From positions 174,254,927 to 174,318,926 of the forward strand of contig CM042691.1 in NCBI GenBank assembly GCA_023614405.1: 64,000 bases of DNA. Reading direction: 5' to 3'. Positions 47,106 to 59,456 of the stretch are shown here, one piece after another. This DNA is from Avena insularis. Lineage: Eukaryota; Streptophyta; Magnoliopsida; Poales; Poaceae. Made by a program: the position numbers and the translations under genes. The notes beneath the pieces were generated by a model, which had not been told where the DNA came from, made no database searches, and saw nothing but the letters and a program-made list of their open reading frames with translations. Every line of letters begins with the position of its first letter. Within the stretch, counting starts at the first letter, position 1.

Positions 47106-50100
47106 TGTCACATCCCAAGATTTTCCAAATCTTGTTATGTGAAAAATAAATAAATAAAATAAAACTTTGTTGATTTTCAGGGTGAGAAGAAACTTTTTGA
47201 TTCCAATTGGAAACCTTCAAACCTATTTGATCAAATAAATCCTAAAGGGATTTAAAAAGATAAACAATTGATACAGAAAGTTTTAATAATTGCAATCACT
47301 ATTTTTGGATCTTTAAATAAAAAGATATGGTTTTTATAAAGCAAAGGTAGAAATAAAATAAGGATTATTTAAAAGAGCCAAATTAATCTCGGCCAAGCTT
47401 TTGAAATAAAATATTTCTATTTGATAAAAGGAGTAAAGGTTTGTTTAAGTAAAATAATGAGGATTTATTAATACCCAATTTTATTAAAATAAAGGTTTTG
47501 CCATTTTGTTAAACATTAAAACTTGTTAAATTATTTTAAACAATTTTTCCAAGTATTTTACATTATCAAATAAAACCTACTGAAATGGTTTTGTTATTGT
47601 TTAGATTTCAAATGGGGATTTAAAATAAAACAAATCCTATTTGAATTAATGATTAAGGTCTATTATTTAATTAATAATGGACCCTAAAAAGAATAAAAAT
47701 ATTATTCTATTTTGGACTTGGGATTATGTTGATTAACAGAACTAAAATCAATACAAAGTTTAGCAAAAGTTTGAATCCATTTGTTGTTTGAATTATTTGA
47801 TTGAATTTCAAAACAGAAAATCAAATAGAAAAATAAAAAGGCAATCAGTATAAAAAAATGAATCGGACCTGACCCAACCTAATCGGCTCAGCAGCCCACC
47901 AGTCCAGCCCAACTAAACCCCACGCGCGAAACGTTTTTCACCCACACTCGCACCCACACAGACGCAGACAGGCAGGCCCCACTTTTTTCCCCTCCACCTC
48001 GCTGACAGACAGGTCCCACCGCCACCTCACCGTCGTCTTCAACCCCCAAACCACGCCCTGCTGTCACGAAGTTACTGCCGGCATCAATACGCGTAAATGG
48101 CCGCATAATTCCCTTCAGTGATCACGCCCCCTTAAGCGCCCCTGTACGCTCTCTCTTTCCCCCCAAGCAGCTCCTCCCCTCTGCCTCTAGGCTGCCCCAA
48201 TTTGAGCCCGCGCCCTCACTGCTCCGACGAACCTCTGCTCCGATTCCGGACAGCACCCTCACCCCCGCAAGCTCTGCTTCACGCGAGAGTGATCCCCAGC
48301 CTCTGGCGCATCTCCCTGTGCTTTTCGTTCATCTGCGCGAGCACCGTGAGCTCGGCAACGTCTTCCCAGAGCCAGCGCCGCCGTCTGTCTCCAACTGCGG
48401 CGATGTCTCCTCGGTAAACCCGACCGCCCCTCTCTTCCCCGTGGACACTCTAATGATCACCATGCCCTTGCGAACCTAATAGTGTCTCCCTTTTGTCCTA
48501 GGGTTCCCTCCATCCTCGCGTCCGACGACAAACGGAACGTGCCTGACGCTGCGACAACTCCGGTGAGCGATTGCCGTCCACACAGAGCGCCCCTCGACAA
48601 GCGACGACCACGTTGAGCATCAGCGAAGCAAGGCGAACCTGGTAAAGCCCTTCCCCATCACCCTTGCTTCCTAAATCGCCGGCACCGTCCACGTCTGACC
48701 ACGCCGCCGCCAACCACCGTCGCTGCGCCGCCAATCTTTGGTCGAACACGCGTGAGCCGTTGGAAACTCATCCTGTGGCGTAGACAGAACAACTTAAATG
48801 AATGGGTATGAGAGCATCTGTGCCGTGCGATTCACATTAGATCCAACGATCCTCAGTGCGTGATCTGCACGAAGCGGTACCGACCAATAGTATCACGCCG
48901 CGTGGCACTAGTTTGATTTAAAACAGAAATTCTGAATCTGATTTATATGCAAACTTGTAAATTGCATAACTTTTGATCCACACGTCCAAAATTTGCAAAT
49001 TTATATCAATAGAATCAGTAGAACATGTACTTTGCAACCATGTATTTTGTTTAATGTTTTGCTTCTGGTAAATTAGTTGAATTAGCAGAAACTTGTGTAG
49101 GCTTAATTTGAATATAAAAATTGTTCTAGATAAAATTTTAATGTGAAATCTTTGCAAAATGGTTTGTTGTGAACTTACTGACCCTAGGAACCAACTCATG
49201 GATTTAAAAATGTATTTTGTGAAGTTTAGGAATAAATACTTGAATTATCTCATTTCTAGTAAAATAAAAACATTGATTTTGATATGGAAATGATTTTTGA
49301 GTAAAACCTTTGGGAAATGATTAGATTCAAACCTACTGACCCTAAACACCAAGTTTTGAGAATTAAAATGTATTTGGTGAACCCTTTAAAAGAATATTGC
49401 TTTGCTAAAAGCATTTTCAACCACATAAAATAATGATTTATTTAAAAATGGTTTATAGATAAAACCCTTTTGCAAATGACTTTGCCACTTTAGAAAATGA
49501 CCACTTTGAACCCTACAATGTTTAGAGCCTAGTAGAAACCACTTTTGCAAATGAAATTATCTTTTGCATGCTTGCATGCATGACTTTGTTTCTATTATTT
49601 TATGTGTGATGAATTGTTTGAATATTGGTTGGAATGCTAGTTGAATCTATGTTTGCTTGATTGATTTGTAATGAAGTTAGAAGAGTGTGATATTAGCAAG
49701 ATCAAGAAGTGAACCAACATCCTCTACCAAAAAGGCAAGTGACACTATCATCCAAGTCCTACTATTTTTCATTACACTTAGTGGATTTTTTTTGAAACAT
49801 GCATGATAAGGACTACTATATTTTGCTATGCTAAATCCTATTAGGATACCCTTATATATTCCTTAGTGAAAACAATGTAGTTGTAATATGCTTAGCCCTT
49901 CTATAAATATTGAGAAGGGATACATGTTGAGATTATATGAAGTATTGAAAAGACTTGTGTTTTATATAATAAAACAAGTACTCAATGAACCACCTGGGTG
50001 GACAAGGATACTCATGTTTTGGACAAGGTGGCAACAAAAGGAACCATGTTTATATGGCAATCTCTTTTGTATGTGCACTAGAAGAAAACCACCCAGGGAC

Positions 50101-51065
50101 TTAGAGATTGAACATGTTTCTCGTACAGTGGCTTCCTTGTACAGCCACATGCTAAATGGGAACTGGCTTAGTCAACTACATAGTGGAAGACCCATGCATT
50201 GGCCTCTTCAGGTTAACTAGAATGAGGGAACTTGAAACCCTACATTGGTGCCTAGTAGACAAGCCAGCATTGTGTATTGGGAGGACTCCTATGGAAAGAC
50301 TTCGTCACATTCTCAATCTGCCAGTACTCCATCTTGGTGAGTACTTATCCAGCGGCCACTGGTGGCAACAAGATGAGATTGTGTCATGTGGGTAAAGTGT
50401 ACAACTTCTGCAGAAGATAAAAATCTAAGTACTTAGCCGTGTCCCCGGTTATGGACAATACTGAGCAACTAAGGCCTGAAGCTATGGAAGATCTCGACAT
50501 TCCAATTTCTAAAAATAAAACTTGAAAGTGACAACAAGAGACTTGAAGAACTTGGAGGTTTCCAAGGAGTTCAGAAAGATTTGACAAAAGATCAAAACTA
50601 TTTTGAAAAGATAGGATAAATTATACTGCTTTCTGCAAATGAGCCTAAAACCCTACTTAGCCAAATATGCATGTAATGTTAGGATCCACTTATTTCTACA
50701 TAGTAGTGAAACTTGCCAATACAATTCAAATGTATTGACCCTTGTGGCTGTAACTTGTAATGTTGCAGGTTGGTTTGGTGTTAGTGAAGTTTATTGATTA
50801 GGATTACAAGTCTACAACCAACATGTTTGCCTATGGCACTTTGAAGATGAAGGACCCCATGCTTATAGATATTCTGCTGCAATGTAATGTGATAGCCAAA
50901 TGAGCTATGTAAGATGTAATGAATTATTTTATTCCTGGTTATAAAGTTGTATTATGACCTTTGTTTCTTGATATTACATCTTAACTGTGGATGCTAGCTA
51001 TTGATCCAGGGACTAGCATTGTAAACACAGGGATCTCTACCTTATTAAAGGTTGGGACCTCTACA
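47106..51065 (+). mobile_element. 3.96-kb solo LTR of another gypsy family
   Basis: Starts TGTCACATCCC and ends CTCTACA, with exact GTTTG duplications on both sides. No internal primer site or second LTR start is seen. An AT-rich start, a GC-rich part (47880-48780) and phrases such as 'gccgtgtccccggttatggacaat' (near 50440) resemble the LTR of the gypsy element at 31837 ('gccgtgtccacggttatggacaat'), so a related long-LTR family is likely. The chance open frames inside (for example near 49888 and 50156) have no domain. Without it gag reads on directly at 51071. Confidence 0.82.
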
Positions 51066-51070
51066 GTTTG

Positions 51071-52300
51071 ATTGCTTCTTTCTTCGAGAAATATTTTCCC
51101 CCTAGTGCTAGACATGCTGCTTTATAGAGACTTTTTGATTTTAAATAGGGAGAAGAAGAGAAATTGCCTGATTCATGGACAAGGTTCTATGCCTTGATTC
51201 ATGCACATCCTAGATGTCCATTACCTAAAAATGAGCTTTTTGATATTTATTACAATGGACTAACTAACGGTTCTAGGACATTCCTAGATAGCTTTGCTGA
51301 TTGTGTTTTCAGGAAAAGAACTCCTATAGATGCTGAAGAATTAATGGCTAAAATAAGTAAGAATTATGATGATTGGACTTCAACTGAGCTAAATACACCT
51401 GAGCCTATTACTCCTGAACCAGTTGTGCCTGAACCAGTTCCAACACCAACACCAAAGAAGAGGGGAGTAATTGCATTAAATAATGAAGTGATGAAAGAAG
51501 CTAAGAAATGTCTTAAGGAGAAAGGTATTAGTGATGAAGATGTGAAGATGTGAAGAATCTACCTCCTATAGAAGAATTATGTAAGCCAATACCCCACTCA
51601 TCTACTATTGAGGTACACTCTCTCCACTTTGATGAAGGTGATATTCCTTATGGTAAGCCTCCTGATCAATGCTTAGAGGAACTTGACACATTTATTGAGG
51701 TAATTTTAATAAACAAGTTCAGAATCATTTATTGGAAAACTTTAGAGCTATTAATGAGTTGAAAGATATTGTGGAAAGAATCGCTAATGATATTAAAATG
51801 CTTTGTAAACACTTTCAAATGGTTCAAACCCAAATTGATCAAGTTGCTAAGGTACAAAATGATATGCTAGTTAATGCCTCATGAGATAAACATGCTTATG
51901 GAATTAGAACTACGAGTGTTATAGCTACTCAAGATCCTTTATATCCTAAAGGACACCCTAAAAGAATTGAGCAGGACTCTCAACAAGGTGAAAGTAGTGG
52001 TAGTCCTCGTAAGAGAAAGAAAAATAAACATAAAGTAGTTGAGGAACCACTTGAACCTATTGTAGATCCTAATAGTATATTTGTCTCTGATGCTAAAACT
52101 GAGAGTGGTAATGATAAAAATGATGCTCCTGATAAGGAGGAAGTTGAGGAAGAACCTGATAAGCACACTAATAACACTAAGGAAGATTTTATTGCTAAAA
52201 AACATGGTAGTGAGAGAGAACCTTGGGTGCAGAAACCTATGCCTTTTCCAAATAAGAAACACAAGTCAAAGGAGGAAGAACACTACAAAAGTTTTGTGAT
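51071..52300 (+). pseudogene. Athila-type gag, second part
   Basis: Continues the gag domain (FFEKYFPPSARHAAL, then two stops, then EKLPDSWTRFYALIHAHP and PLPKNELFDIYYNGL at 51164-51260), followed by a Pro/Glu/Thr repeat stretch (EPITPEPVVPEPVPTPTP, about 51400-51450), a Lys-rich helix and a stop at 51553. The same reading goes on after small frame changes through 52300 (PPIEELCKP; KHKSKEEEHYKSF). A zinc knuckle is not evident, as is usual for Athila gag. Confidence 0.78.
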
Positions 52301-52303
52301 TGG

Positions 52304-52957
52304 ATGAAACCTTTATTTTTACAAATTCGTTTGACTTGTGCTATTAAGTTGCCTCCTTATTCAAAATATATGAAGGATATTGTCTCTAATAAAAGGAAGA
52401 TTCCTAATGAGGAAATTTCTACTTTGCTTGCTAATTATTCCTTCAATGGTAAGGTTCCAAAGAAACTTGGTGATCCAGGTATACCAACTATTCCTTGCTC
52501 GATTAAGAACAATTATGTTAGAACTGCTTTATGTGATTTGGGAGCTAGAGTTAGTGTTATGCCTTTTTCTCTCTACAAGAGACTCTAGCTAGAAAAGTTG
52601 ATACCAACTGATATATATTTGCAAATGGCTGATAAGTCAACTACTATTCCTGTTGGTATATGTGAGGATGTTCCTGTTCAAGTGGCTCATAATTTCTTGG
52701 TTTTAACTGATTTTGTTGTGCTTAAGATGCCCGAAGATGATAATATGTCTATTATTCTTGGGAGACCTTTTCTTAATACTGCAGGTGTTGTCATCAATTG
52801 TAATCAACAAAAAGTAAATTTTAAGTTTAATGACAAAGAGCATACTGCATATTTCCCCAAGAAGGTTGCTAAGAGCTATTGCCTGAATTCCATTGAAAAT
52901 ATTGAGAGCATCAAGGTTGGAGAAATATATTGTCCCATTCCACAAGAAAGTTTTTAA
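52304..52957 (+). pseudogene. Athila-type aspartic protease
   Basis: The frame 52304-52588 holds QIRLTCAIKLPPYSKYMKDI, then the retropepsin active-site region (ALCDLGARVSVMPFSLYKRL at about 52527-52588). Asp-Leu-Gly in place of Asp-Ser/Thr-Gly is typical of Athila. A TAG follows (52586-52588), after which the same frame continues (TDIYLQMADKSTTIPVG; SIILGRPFLNTAGVVI) to TAA 52957. The flap and the 'ILGRPFL' motif are kept. No RT motif follows, so pol has been lost after the protease. Confidence 0.82.
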
Positions 52958-53858
52958 ACTATTATGATTGGAACTATTGCTGTCAAGTTTGAGGTAACAT
53001 AATCACTTTGTGGAATGCAAAGTTTTGTTTCATATAAGATTTCTTTGGTAACAAGACTTGATCAACCTTGTTAACAAAAGGATTTTAATGAACAAAACAA
53101 TGCTTTCACTGTGATTATACTTGCTCACTTTTACTTTTCTCTTTCCTAGTCTTTGCCTTTTCTCTTGTTAGCTTTTGTTTTGCTAGTTGTTTGGTTGTTA
53201 GAGTGTATTAGAACTTCTGTAGTTTGGTTTTTGTTTGCTTTTGCTTCTTCTAAATTTTTTTTCTGCGAGAAAATCAATTTTTATACCCTGAAAATTGGCC
53301 AAAAATAAAGTTTCCTGAAAAATCCTAGAAAATTCATAATAAATTTTTCCTCGAAAAAAGGGGCAGAGGGACACCTGGAGTGGCCCAGGGGACCCACCAG
53401 GCCAGCACACCCATGGGTGGCATGGCCAGCCCCTAGGTGGCGCCTGGCCTGGGTGTGGCCCACCTGTGGCCCTTCAAGATGCCTCCTCCCAGCCACCTTC
53501 TTTCTCTCTCCTGAAAAACAACGGAAAACTTTCTCAAGCTCGAGTTCTTGCTGTTCTTTCTTCTGATTTTTGATCTCCTTGCCCAGTCCATCTTTGCTGC
53601 TGATTTTTGGAGGGATTGCTCCTTGGTATGTGCCTCCTCCGCTTGTCCAATTAGATTTGTGATTGGTAGATTGTATCTTGAGTATTTTGCTGCTATAGGT
53701 GTTAGGTTGTGTCAGCTTGCATGCTTGTTCTATGCTTATAGATTTCATTTTGATGCATGTGTATCCCTCTAGCAAGTTCCTATAGTAGTTTCTCATCATT
53801 TATCAACTTGGAAATCACTTGGTTTGATGTTTGTCTAAAAATTTCAGAAAAAGAGGTC
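52958..53858 (+). other. Spacer where RT-integrase should lie
   Basis: About 900 bases without RT, RNase H or integrase motifs on either strand. It is T-rich near 53100-53260; near 53270-53520 it resembles a gypsy LTR leader ('gaaaatcaatttttataccctgaaa', 'ccatgggtggcatggcc'). It may be the scar of the deletion, or a family-typical non-coding part. Confidence 0.6.
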
Positions 53859-54969
53859 ATGGACAACCACACCTATGGTGAAATATTTGAGAGTGATGCA
53901 CCTAGGAGGGCAAGGCCTTCAAGATCATCCTCCCGAGCTAGGCCCTCATATAATGAGGATCTCATTACAACGCGATTTGGCGACAAGGGAGATGAGGGGG
54001 ATGCGCACCCTTCCACCTTTCCTTGTCCAACCTTTTTGTGGGCTGCTGGGATTCTCAATGATTTCCTAACCTTGGTTCAGAGGGTTGGATTAACGAGTTA
54101 TATGCAGGATGAGAGCGTGCAGTATTCTATGCTCACTAAAACCTTTGTGGAGCTTCTCTTTTTCTAACAGCCTGGTCAAACCAGATGTGTCTTTCAAAAT
54201 CTATAATAGGCCTTACTCCATGACATTGAAGAAATTTTGTGAGAGCCTGGGTATTGGTACAGCTGGGATGGTGAAGAAGATTCCAGCTTAACCTACTGAT
54301 TTGTTGGAGCTCTACCGCGGGATAACCAATGATGATGACCGTAGATCCCAGCGGGAAAAGATAAGAAATATTCAACTCCCAGCTATCAGGTACTTTGCTT
54401 ATTATCTTGCCACTAGTGTTCTTGGTAGGGAGAACACTAGCAATATTTTCAACTATCATTTGGCCTTCCTAGCTGCTGCACTCAATAATGAAACCAGGTA
54501 CAATCTTGGTCCTCTCATTGATCGTCGCTTAGATGCCAAGGGACCCATTTATGGGGGTATTATTGCTGCACATGTTTTTGTTGTTGCCTTAGACCTTGCT
54601 GTTGATCCAAATGATACAGTTTTGGATCTTTAGAGGCTTGATCTTGCTGCCATGAAAGCGCATTAGTTTGTCACTGCTGGCTCTACCCTTGAGAGCCTAG
54701 TTTATATAATATTGTTTATTGACAGGGAAGAGAGAGAGATCCCTCTGCCCCAAACCACTTTGTTTGGTATTTCCTAGGGACCTTTGCGCTCCAAGGAGGA
54801 GATGGACGAGAACCTGCGCATTCTTGTCTTCCATGGACACTATCAGGGGGACGCGCCCTCATACGACCCCTCTATGCACTACACAGGGGAGTCCTTGAGC
54901 TCGTACACGGACAAAGGGGCCTCCTCGTCGTATTACGGAGGTGCACCTTCTTGGTTGCCATGGAGTTGA
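53859..54969 (+). pseudogene. Accessory ORF of Athila-type element
   Basis: From ATG 53859 (MDNHTYGEIFESDAPRRARP) the frame runs 103 codons, then shifts by one near 54160. In the new frame it continues (VSFKIYNRPYSMTLKKFCESLGI; QLPAIRYFAYYLATSVLGREN; IYGGIIAAHVFVVALDL) with stops near 54291, 54633 and later, ending YYGGAPSWLPWS at TGA 54967-54969. This is the plant transposon ORF that follows pol in Athila-like and pol-less grass elements. The function is unknown; it has no signal peptide. Confidence 0.7.
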
Positions 54970-57137
54970 GCCGCACTTAGGCCAAAAGCCTAATCTTGGG
55001 GGGAGGTATACCGACATCACACTCATCTTTATATCATGTTTGTCGGTTCTTTGTATATCCATTGTTTCGCTTTCTTTTTGGTTTTTGTTTCTGCTTTCTC
55101 AAAACACAAAAATACCAAAAAACATTTTCGTTGTTTATCTTGTTTTGTTTTCTAGCTTTGGTTTGCCTTAAAGAAAAATCCAAAAAGATTTTTGATTTGT
55201 TTGCCTATTTTAAAAAAATCAAAAACACCAAAAATATTTGTTGTTTTTCTTTAGTTTTGTGATTTCTTTGCAGGGTTCAGCCGTCCTTAGTGGAGTCTTG
55301 GTTTCATGTTATTATTCAAGCCACACAAGCGAAGGGCAATAATGAAGATTAAGACAACTTGAGGCATGGTAAGAGGCTGGTAACAAACTCTATTTGTTTT
55401 CATTTTTGTACTTATACTTATCATGGTGAGCATGCTTAGGCTGTTCTTGTAAGGTGTATGTTATTTATGGATGCTTAGTAATTGTTGCTTTCTTATGATT
55501 GCCCCAGCTTGCTAATAGTTTGTAGCATGTCATATGAATGTTTGCTTGCATTGTTCTATTCATAACTTGGTATGATATTGTGGTATCCTCCTCTGAATGT
55601 TTCATGTGAATCGACTTGGCACATGATCGCGCATGCATATGACTAAACAATAGTCAGTAAGCCTCGATGATTTATTTTGCCTTAGAGTTCTTGTATCACT
55701 TTCTTGCCATAGTTAGTCCTGTTTTGTTGCAAGCATGATTATGACAGTTATTGCTCTCTCGTTTGTCGCTCCCTCTCTATTGCTAGCCTTCACCTGCACT
55801 GAGTAAGTTCTACTTGTGCATCCAACTCCCCAAAACCATTTTTTCCAACAGTGTCCACCATACCTACCTATTAGCATCATTTGCTATTCAGTGCATATTC
55901 ATTATGCCTTGTTTTCTTCCAAATAAAATGTTTGACTGTTTTGAGAAAGTTAGTTAGTAAATCTCTCACGAACTTGCTGGCACGCTTTATTCCTTGCACT
56001 TAATAAACCTGAACCATTGTGACTGTCCATGAAATTTATATGCTTGGAAATTATAGCTAGGAGTTAGCAGAACCGTGCTATCACGGGGAAGGCTTTCAAC
56101 ACTTATGGATACATATCCAGTTGATATCATTCACTTTTGTTTGTGGATGTCATCGGTGTGAAATAAAAGGGGAACTTGTGAGTTCATGGAGTTATATATA
56201 TATGTGTTAGAGAAACGCCTGGGCTGCTAGCCTAAGCCATGCCTAATCATGGTGGAAACTTGCAGCATAACCATAATGAGCAATCTGTGAAGCATCCTCA
56301 ATAAAAACCTATGCAAATAGCAAATAAAAAGATCGCTGAGATGCTCATTGTCTGCTTGCCTTGTCATTTTGATTATCGGATAGCTCCTGTATCATGTGCA
56401 AGGGGTACCCCATTGGCGGTTCTCTATGATACGCATGTATTTACGATGACAAGAACTTACATGTGACTAAAGTTGAGTAGCATGAGGAGCGGCCCTCACA
56501 CTCAAGGGACATGGGATTTCCAGTTTATGGTCTGTCAAGCATATAACTCATATTGGACCTCACTTTCACCATTAACCACAAGAATATGCCGATGATAGGG
56601 GCAATGAGAGCTTAAAGCTAATGAGTACCCTACTTTCCGCATTTGGAAGCCTTTCAAACTTTTAAAAACCTTTTCACCTCCTTGTTGAGTCACCACTTAT
56701 TCTATGAGAACCTTCTTGAGAGCATAGTTGTCATTCTTGTGTTTGTCTCAAAACTTGGTTAATTATGTCATGACTTTGATGCTTGTACCTCTGATATCTT
56801 TACTTCTAGTCTTCATGTGAACTTCAGAGGTGCCTTGGCATTTATATTGTGCTCTACAAATAAAGGCAAGCGAGATACCACTCTATCATACCTTCTTATG
56901 AGCATTGCAATGTTGCTTATGTTTATGTTTCATGCTACTTATTATTTCTGAGTTGGTTTCTCTTCATAGCTTGCATTGACTATTGAGTAGACTTAGTTGC
57001 ATACTTCTTATTATGAATGGTTTAAGTATCTACTCCTGTGCTGAGAATATATACATCATATGAAGCAAATGTGTTTGTGAAAGTTCTTTTGTTGCACTCA
57101 GTTTTCAACTGAATTGCTTGAGGACAAGCAATAAGCT
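54970..57137 (+). other. Long 3' non-coding region of Athila-type element
   Basis: T-rich at first, with 'caaaaacaccaaaaat'-like repeats (55100-55260), then mixed sequence without domains. A short 'atatatatat' run stands near 56206. Such 2-kb 3' regions are usual in this family. Confidence 0.65.
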
Positions 57138-57152
57138 AAGCTTGGGGGGAGT
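57138..57152 (+). other. Polypurine tract of Athila-type element
   Basis: 'aagcttggggggagt' directly precedes the second LTR. Confidence 0.8.
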
Positions 57153-57455
57153 TGATACGTCCAAAACGTATCTACTTTCCCGAACACTTTTGCTATTGTT
57201 TCTCCTCTAAACTTGTGTGATTTGGATACAACTAACACAGACTGACGCTGTTTTCAGCAGAATTACCTTGGTGTCTAGTTTTTGTGCAGAAAATCAACTA
57301 TCAGGAAAAATCCCGGAAAATATGCCAAAAATTCTATTTCACCAGAAGATCCATGGAGCCAGAGTACGAGACGGAGTGGAGCACTGGGGGGCCCACACCC
57401 CCTGCCGCACGGGTGGGCCTAGCCCGCGCCTAGGGGGGGGGCAGAGGTGCAGCCG
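57153..57455 (+). repeat. LTR 2, truncated after 303 bases
   Basis: Begins TGATACGTCC like LTR 1 and follows it to the G-run near 57432 ('tagggggggggcag'), then breaks at about 57455 and joins a copy of the host gene. About 1050 bases of LTR are missing. Confidence 0.88.
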
Positions 57456-58075
57456 CTATCAATAGAATTAGCATACTTTGTTGCCTTTTCCTTACCCGCG
57501 GTAGAAGTCATATCATTGCGTTCATCATTCTGCACGACACCACTCTGTGCACCATTTGGTGTATCCTTCTGAGTACCCAAAATGTATGACGGTACTTTTG
57601 ATGACGACAAAGACTTGGTATTTTCATTTACGTCCCATGTATGCTCCTGTGTACCATCCATCTTCCGAAGGTGGTATGGTGTGTTATTCATTGACATATC
57701 AACAACAGTTATCGGCATACATTTTTCCTTCAAGGGTGTGACATAACTGTCACCACCAAATGGATCATCCGCCTAGGCTGCTTCAGAATTAGCCGCCGTT
57801 TTTCTCAGTATGTCATCAAGCTTGTCTTATTTATTACCTTGTTTATAGATAAATTCTTTGTCTGATTGTGATTCACTTGGAACAGATTTTACATCCTCAT
57901 CATCCCCTCCTTTGTCCGACTGTGATGCTTCAGTTGGTTTGTACATGACACCATTTATATTTAACAATTTTAGAACCTCCTACATAACATAAAATATTAA
58001 GTACTAAGTTTTCATTTATAGTGTAGTATAGTTATCATCAAAATGAAATAACACATAAAATATAGACTGTATCAC
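57456..58075 (-). pseudogene. Ulp1-like gene, second copy of middle part (S')
   Basis: Matches 44307-44926 over about 620 bases with some 37 mismatches by my count (about 94% identity). It carries the same MSMNNTPYHLRKMDG and ADDPFGGD text, with extra stops (for example in the linker near 57774). Its right end is the ATCAC duplication and LTR 3. Because LTR 3 and the following host sequence continue the gene upstream, this copy is the one in original order with 59457-60908. Confidence 0.8.
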
Positions 58076-59456
58076 TAATACGTCCAAAACGTATCTACTT
58101 TCCCAAACACTATTGCTATTGTTTCTCCTCTAAACTTGCGTCATTTGGAAACAACTAACACGGACTGACGCTGTTTTCAGTAGAATTACCTTGGTGTCTA
58201 GTTTTTGTGCAGAAAATCAACTATCAGGAAAAATCCCGGAAAATATGCCAATAATCCTATTTCACCAGAAGATCCACGGAGCCAGAGTACGAGACGGAGT
58301 GGAGCCCTGGGGGGCCCACACCCCCTTCCGCGCGGGTGGGCCCAGCCCGCGCCTATGGGGTGCGGCCGCCTCAGCCACCCCCTCGGCCTCCCTCTTTGCC
58401 TATAAGACGCTTGTTGACCTAATAACTGGCGGGGGGGGGGAGGGGGTTCAACGTTTTTCCAGAAAGAGTTCCGCTGTGCCGCCACCACCAGAAACCGCGA
58501 TTCGGAACCAGAAACTCCGTTCTGGCACCCTGTCGGGACGGGGAATTTGGAGAGGATCATCGCCATCATCATCACCAATGCATCTCCATCATCCATACAT
58601 GTTTCCCTCGTCCATGAGTGACTAATCCCCCACTGTAGGCTATGGAGATGGTAGGGATTGGATGAGTTCTATTATGTAATCAAATAAGATTGTTAGGGCA
58701 TGGTGCCTAGTATCTCTATTAGTGTTATTTTACTTTGATGCAACTTGTTGTGCTTAATGCTTGTCACTAGGGCCCGAGTGCCATGATCTCAGATCTGAAC
58801 TTATTATTGATTCATTATGATAGTATTGTTTGTGATCTTATCTGCAAGTTGTGTACATAAATCATTGTCCGGATCCAAAGGCCCTGAAGTGACAGAAATT
58901 GGGACAACCTCAGGGGATGGCTGTGATGTGAGGATCACATGTGTTCACGGAGTGTTAATGCTTTGCTCCGGTGCTCTATTAAAAGGAGCATCTTAATTTC
59001 TAGTAGTTCCCTTGAGGCCCCGCTGCAACGGGCTGGCAGGACAAAAGATGTTGTGCAAGTTCTCATTGCGAGCACGCATGACTATATATGGAGCACATGC
59101 CTATGATTGTTTAGTACTTGGATGCTTATTCTTATTTATCTGCAATTGCCTTGGATCTTGAAGTTACATGTTTAGACTCTTCCATGCAACGCCCGTCCAT
59201 CCATCCCTATGCCTACCGCACTCATATCCTACTGTTTGCTACTACTGTTACTATTGCTCTTGTTTTGCTTTTGCTACTACCGAACTGTTGCTACTGATAA
59301 ACTTTTGTGACCAAGAACTATTTCCAGCTGCAGCTGAATTGACAACTCAGTTGTTAAGGCTTGCAAGGATTCTTTGGCTCCCCTTGTGTCAAATCAATAA
59401 ATTGGATAATACTACCCTCGAAGACTGTTGTGATCCCCTATACTTGTGGGTCATCA
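58076..59456 (+). repeat. LTR 3, complete, solo-like
   Basis: 1381 bases. It starts TAATACGTCC (the first dinucleotide TG is mutated to TA) and ends GGGTCATCA. ATCAC stands on both sides (58071-58075 and 59457-59461), as for a solo LTR. TATA-like 'tataag' is at 58401. Confidence 0.9.

Larger units (their letters stand above)
44927..59456 (+). mobile_element. Athila-type element, rearranged, three LTRs
   Basis: From a first LTR (44927-46279) the order is primer site, gag, solo-LTR insertion, gag end and protease, accessory ORF, purine tract, truncated second LTR (57153-57455), a copy of the host flank (57456-58075) and a complete third LTR (58076-59456). ATCAC stands before the first LTR, before the third and after the third. 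The TGATACGTCC…GGGTCATCA LTR, the Asp-tRNA-like primer site and the gag and protease types indicate the Athila clade. RT, RNase H and integrase are missing, so it is non-autonomous. Confidence 0.88.

Noticed and set aside
49888..50395. Open frames of 79-110 codons inside the 3.96-kb solo LTR
   Set aside because: They overlap in different frames, lie within an LTR with exact target duplications, and have no domain.
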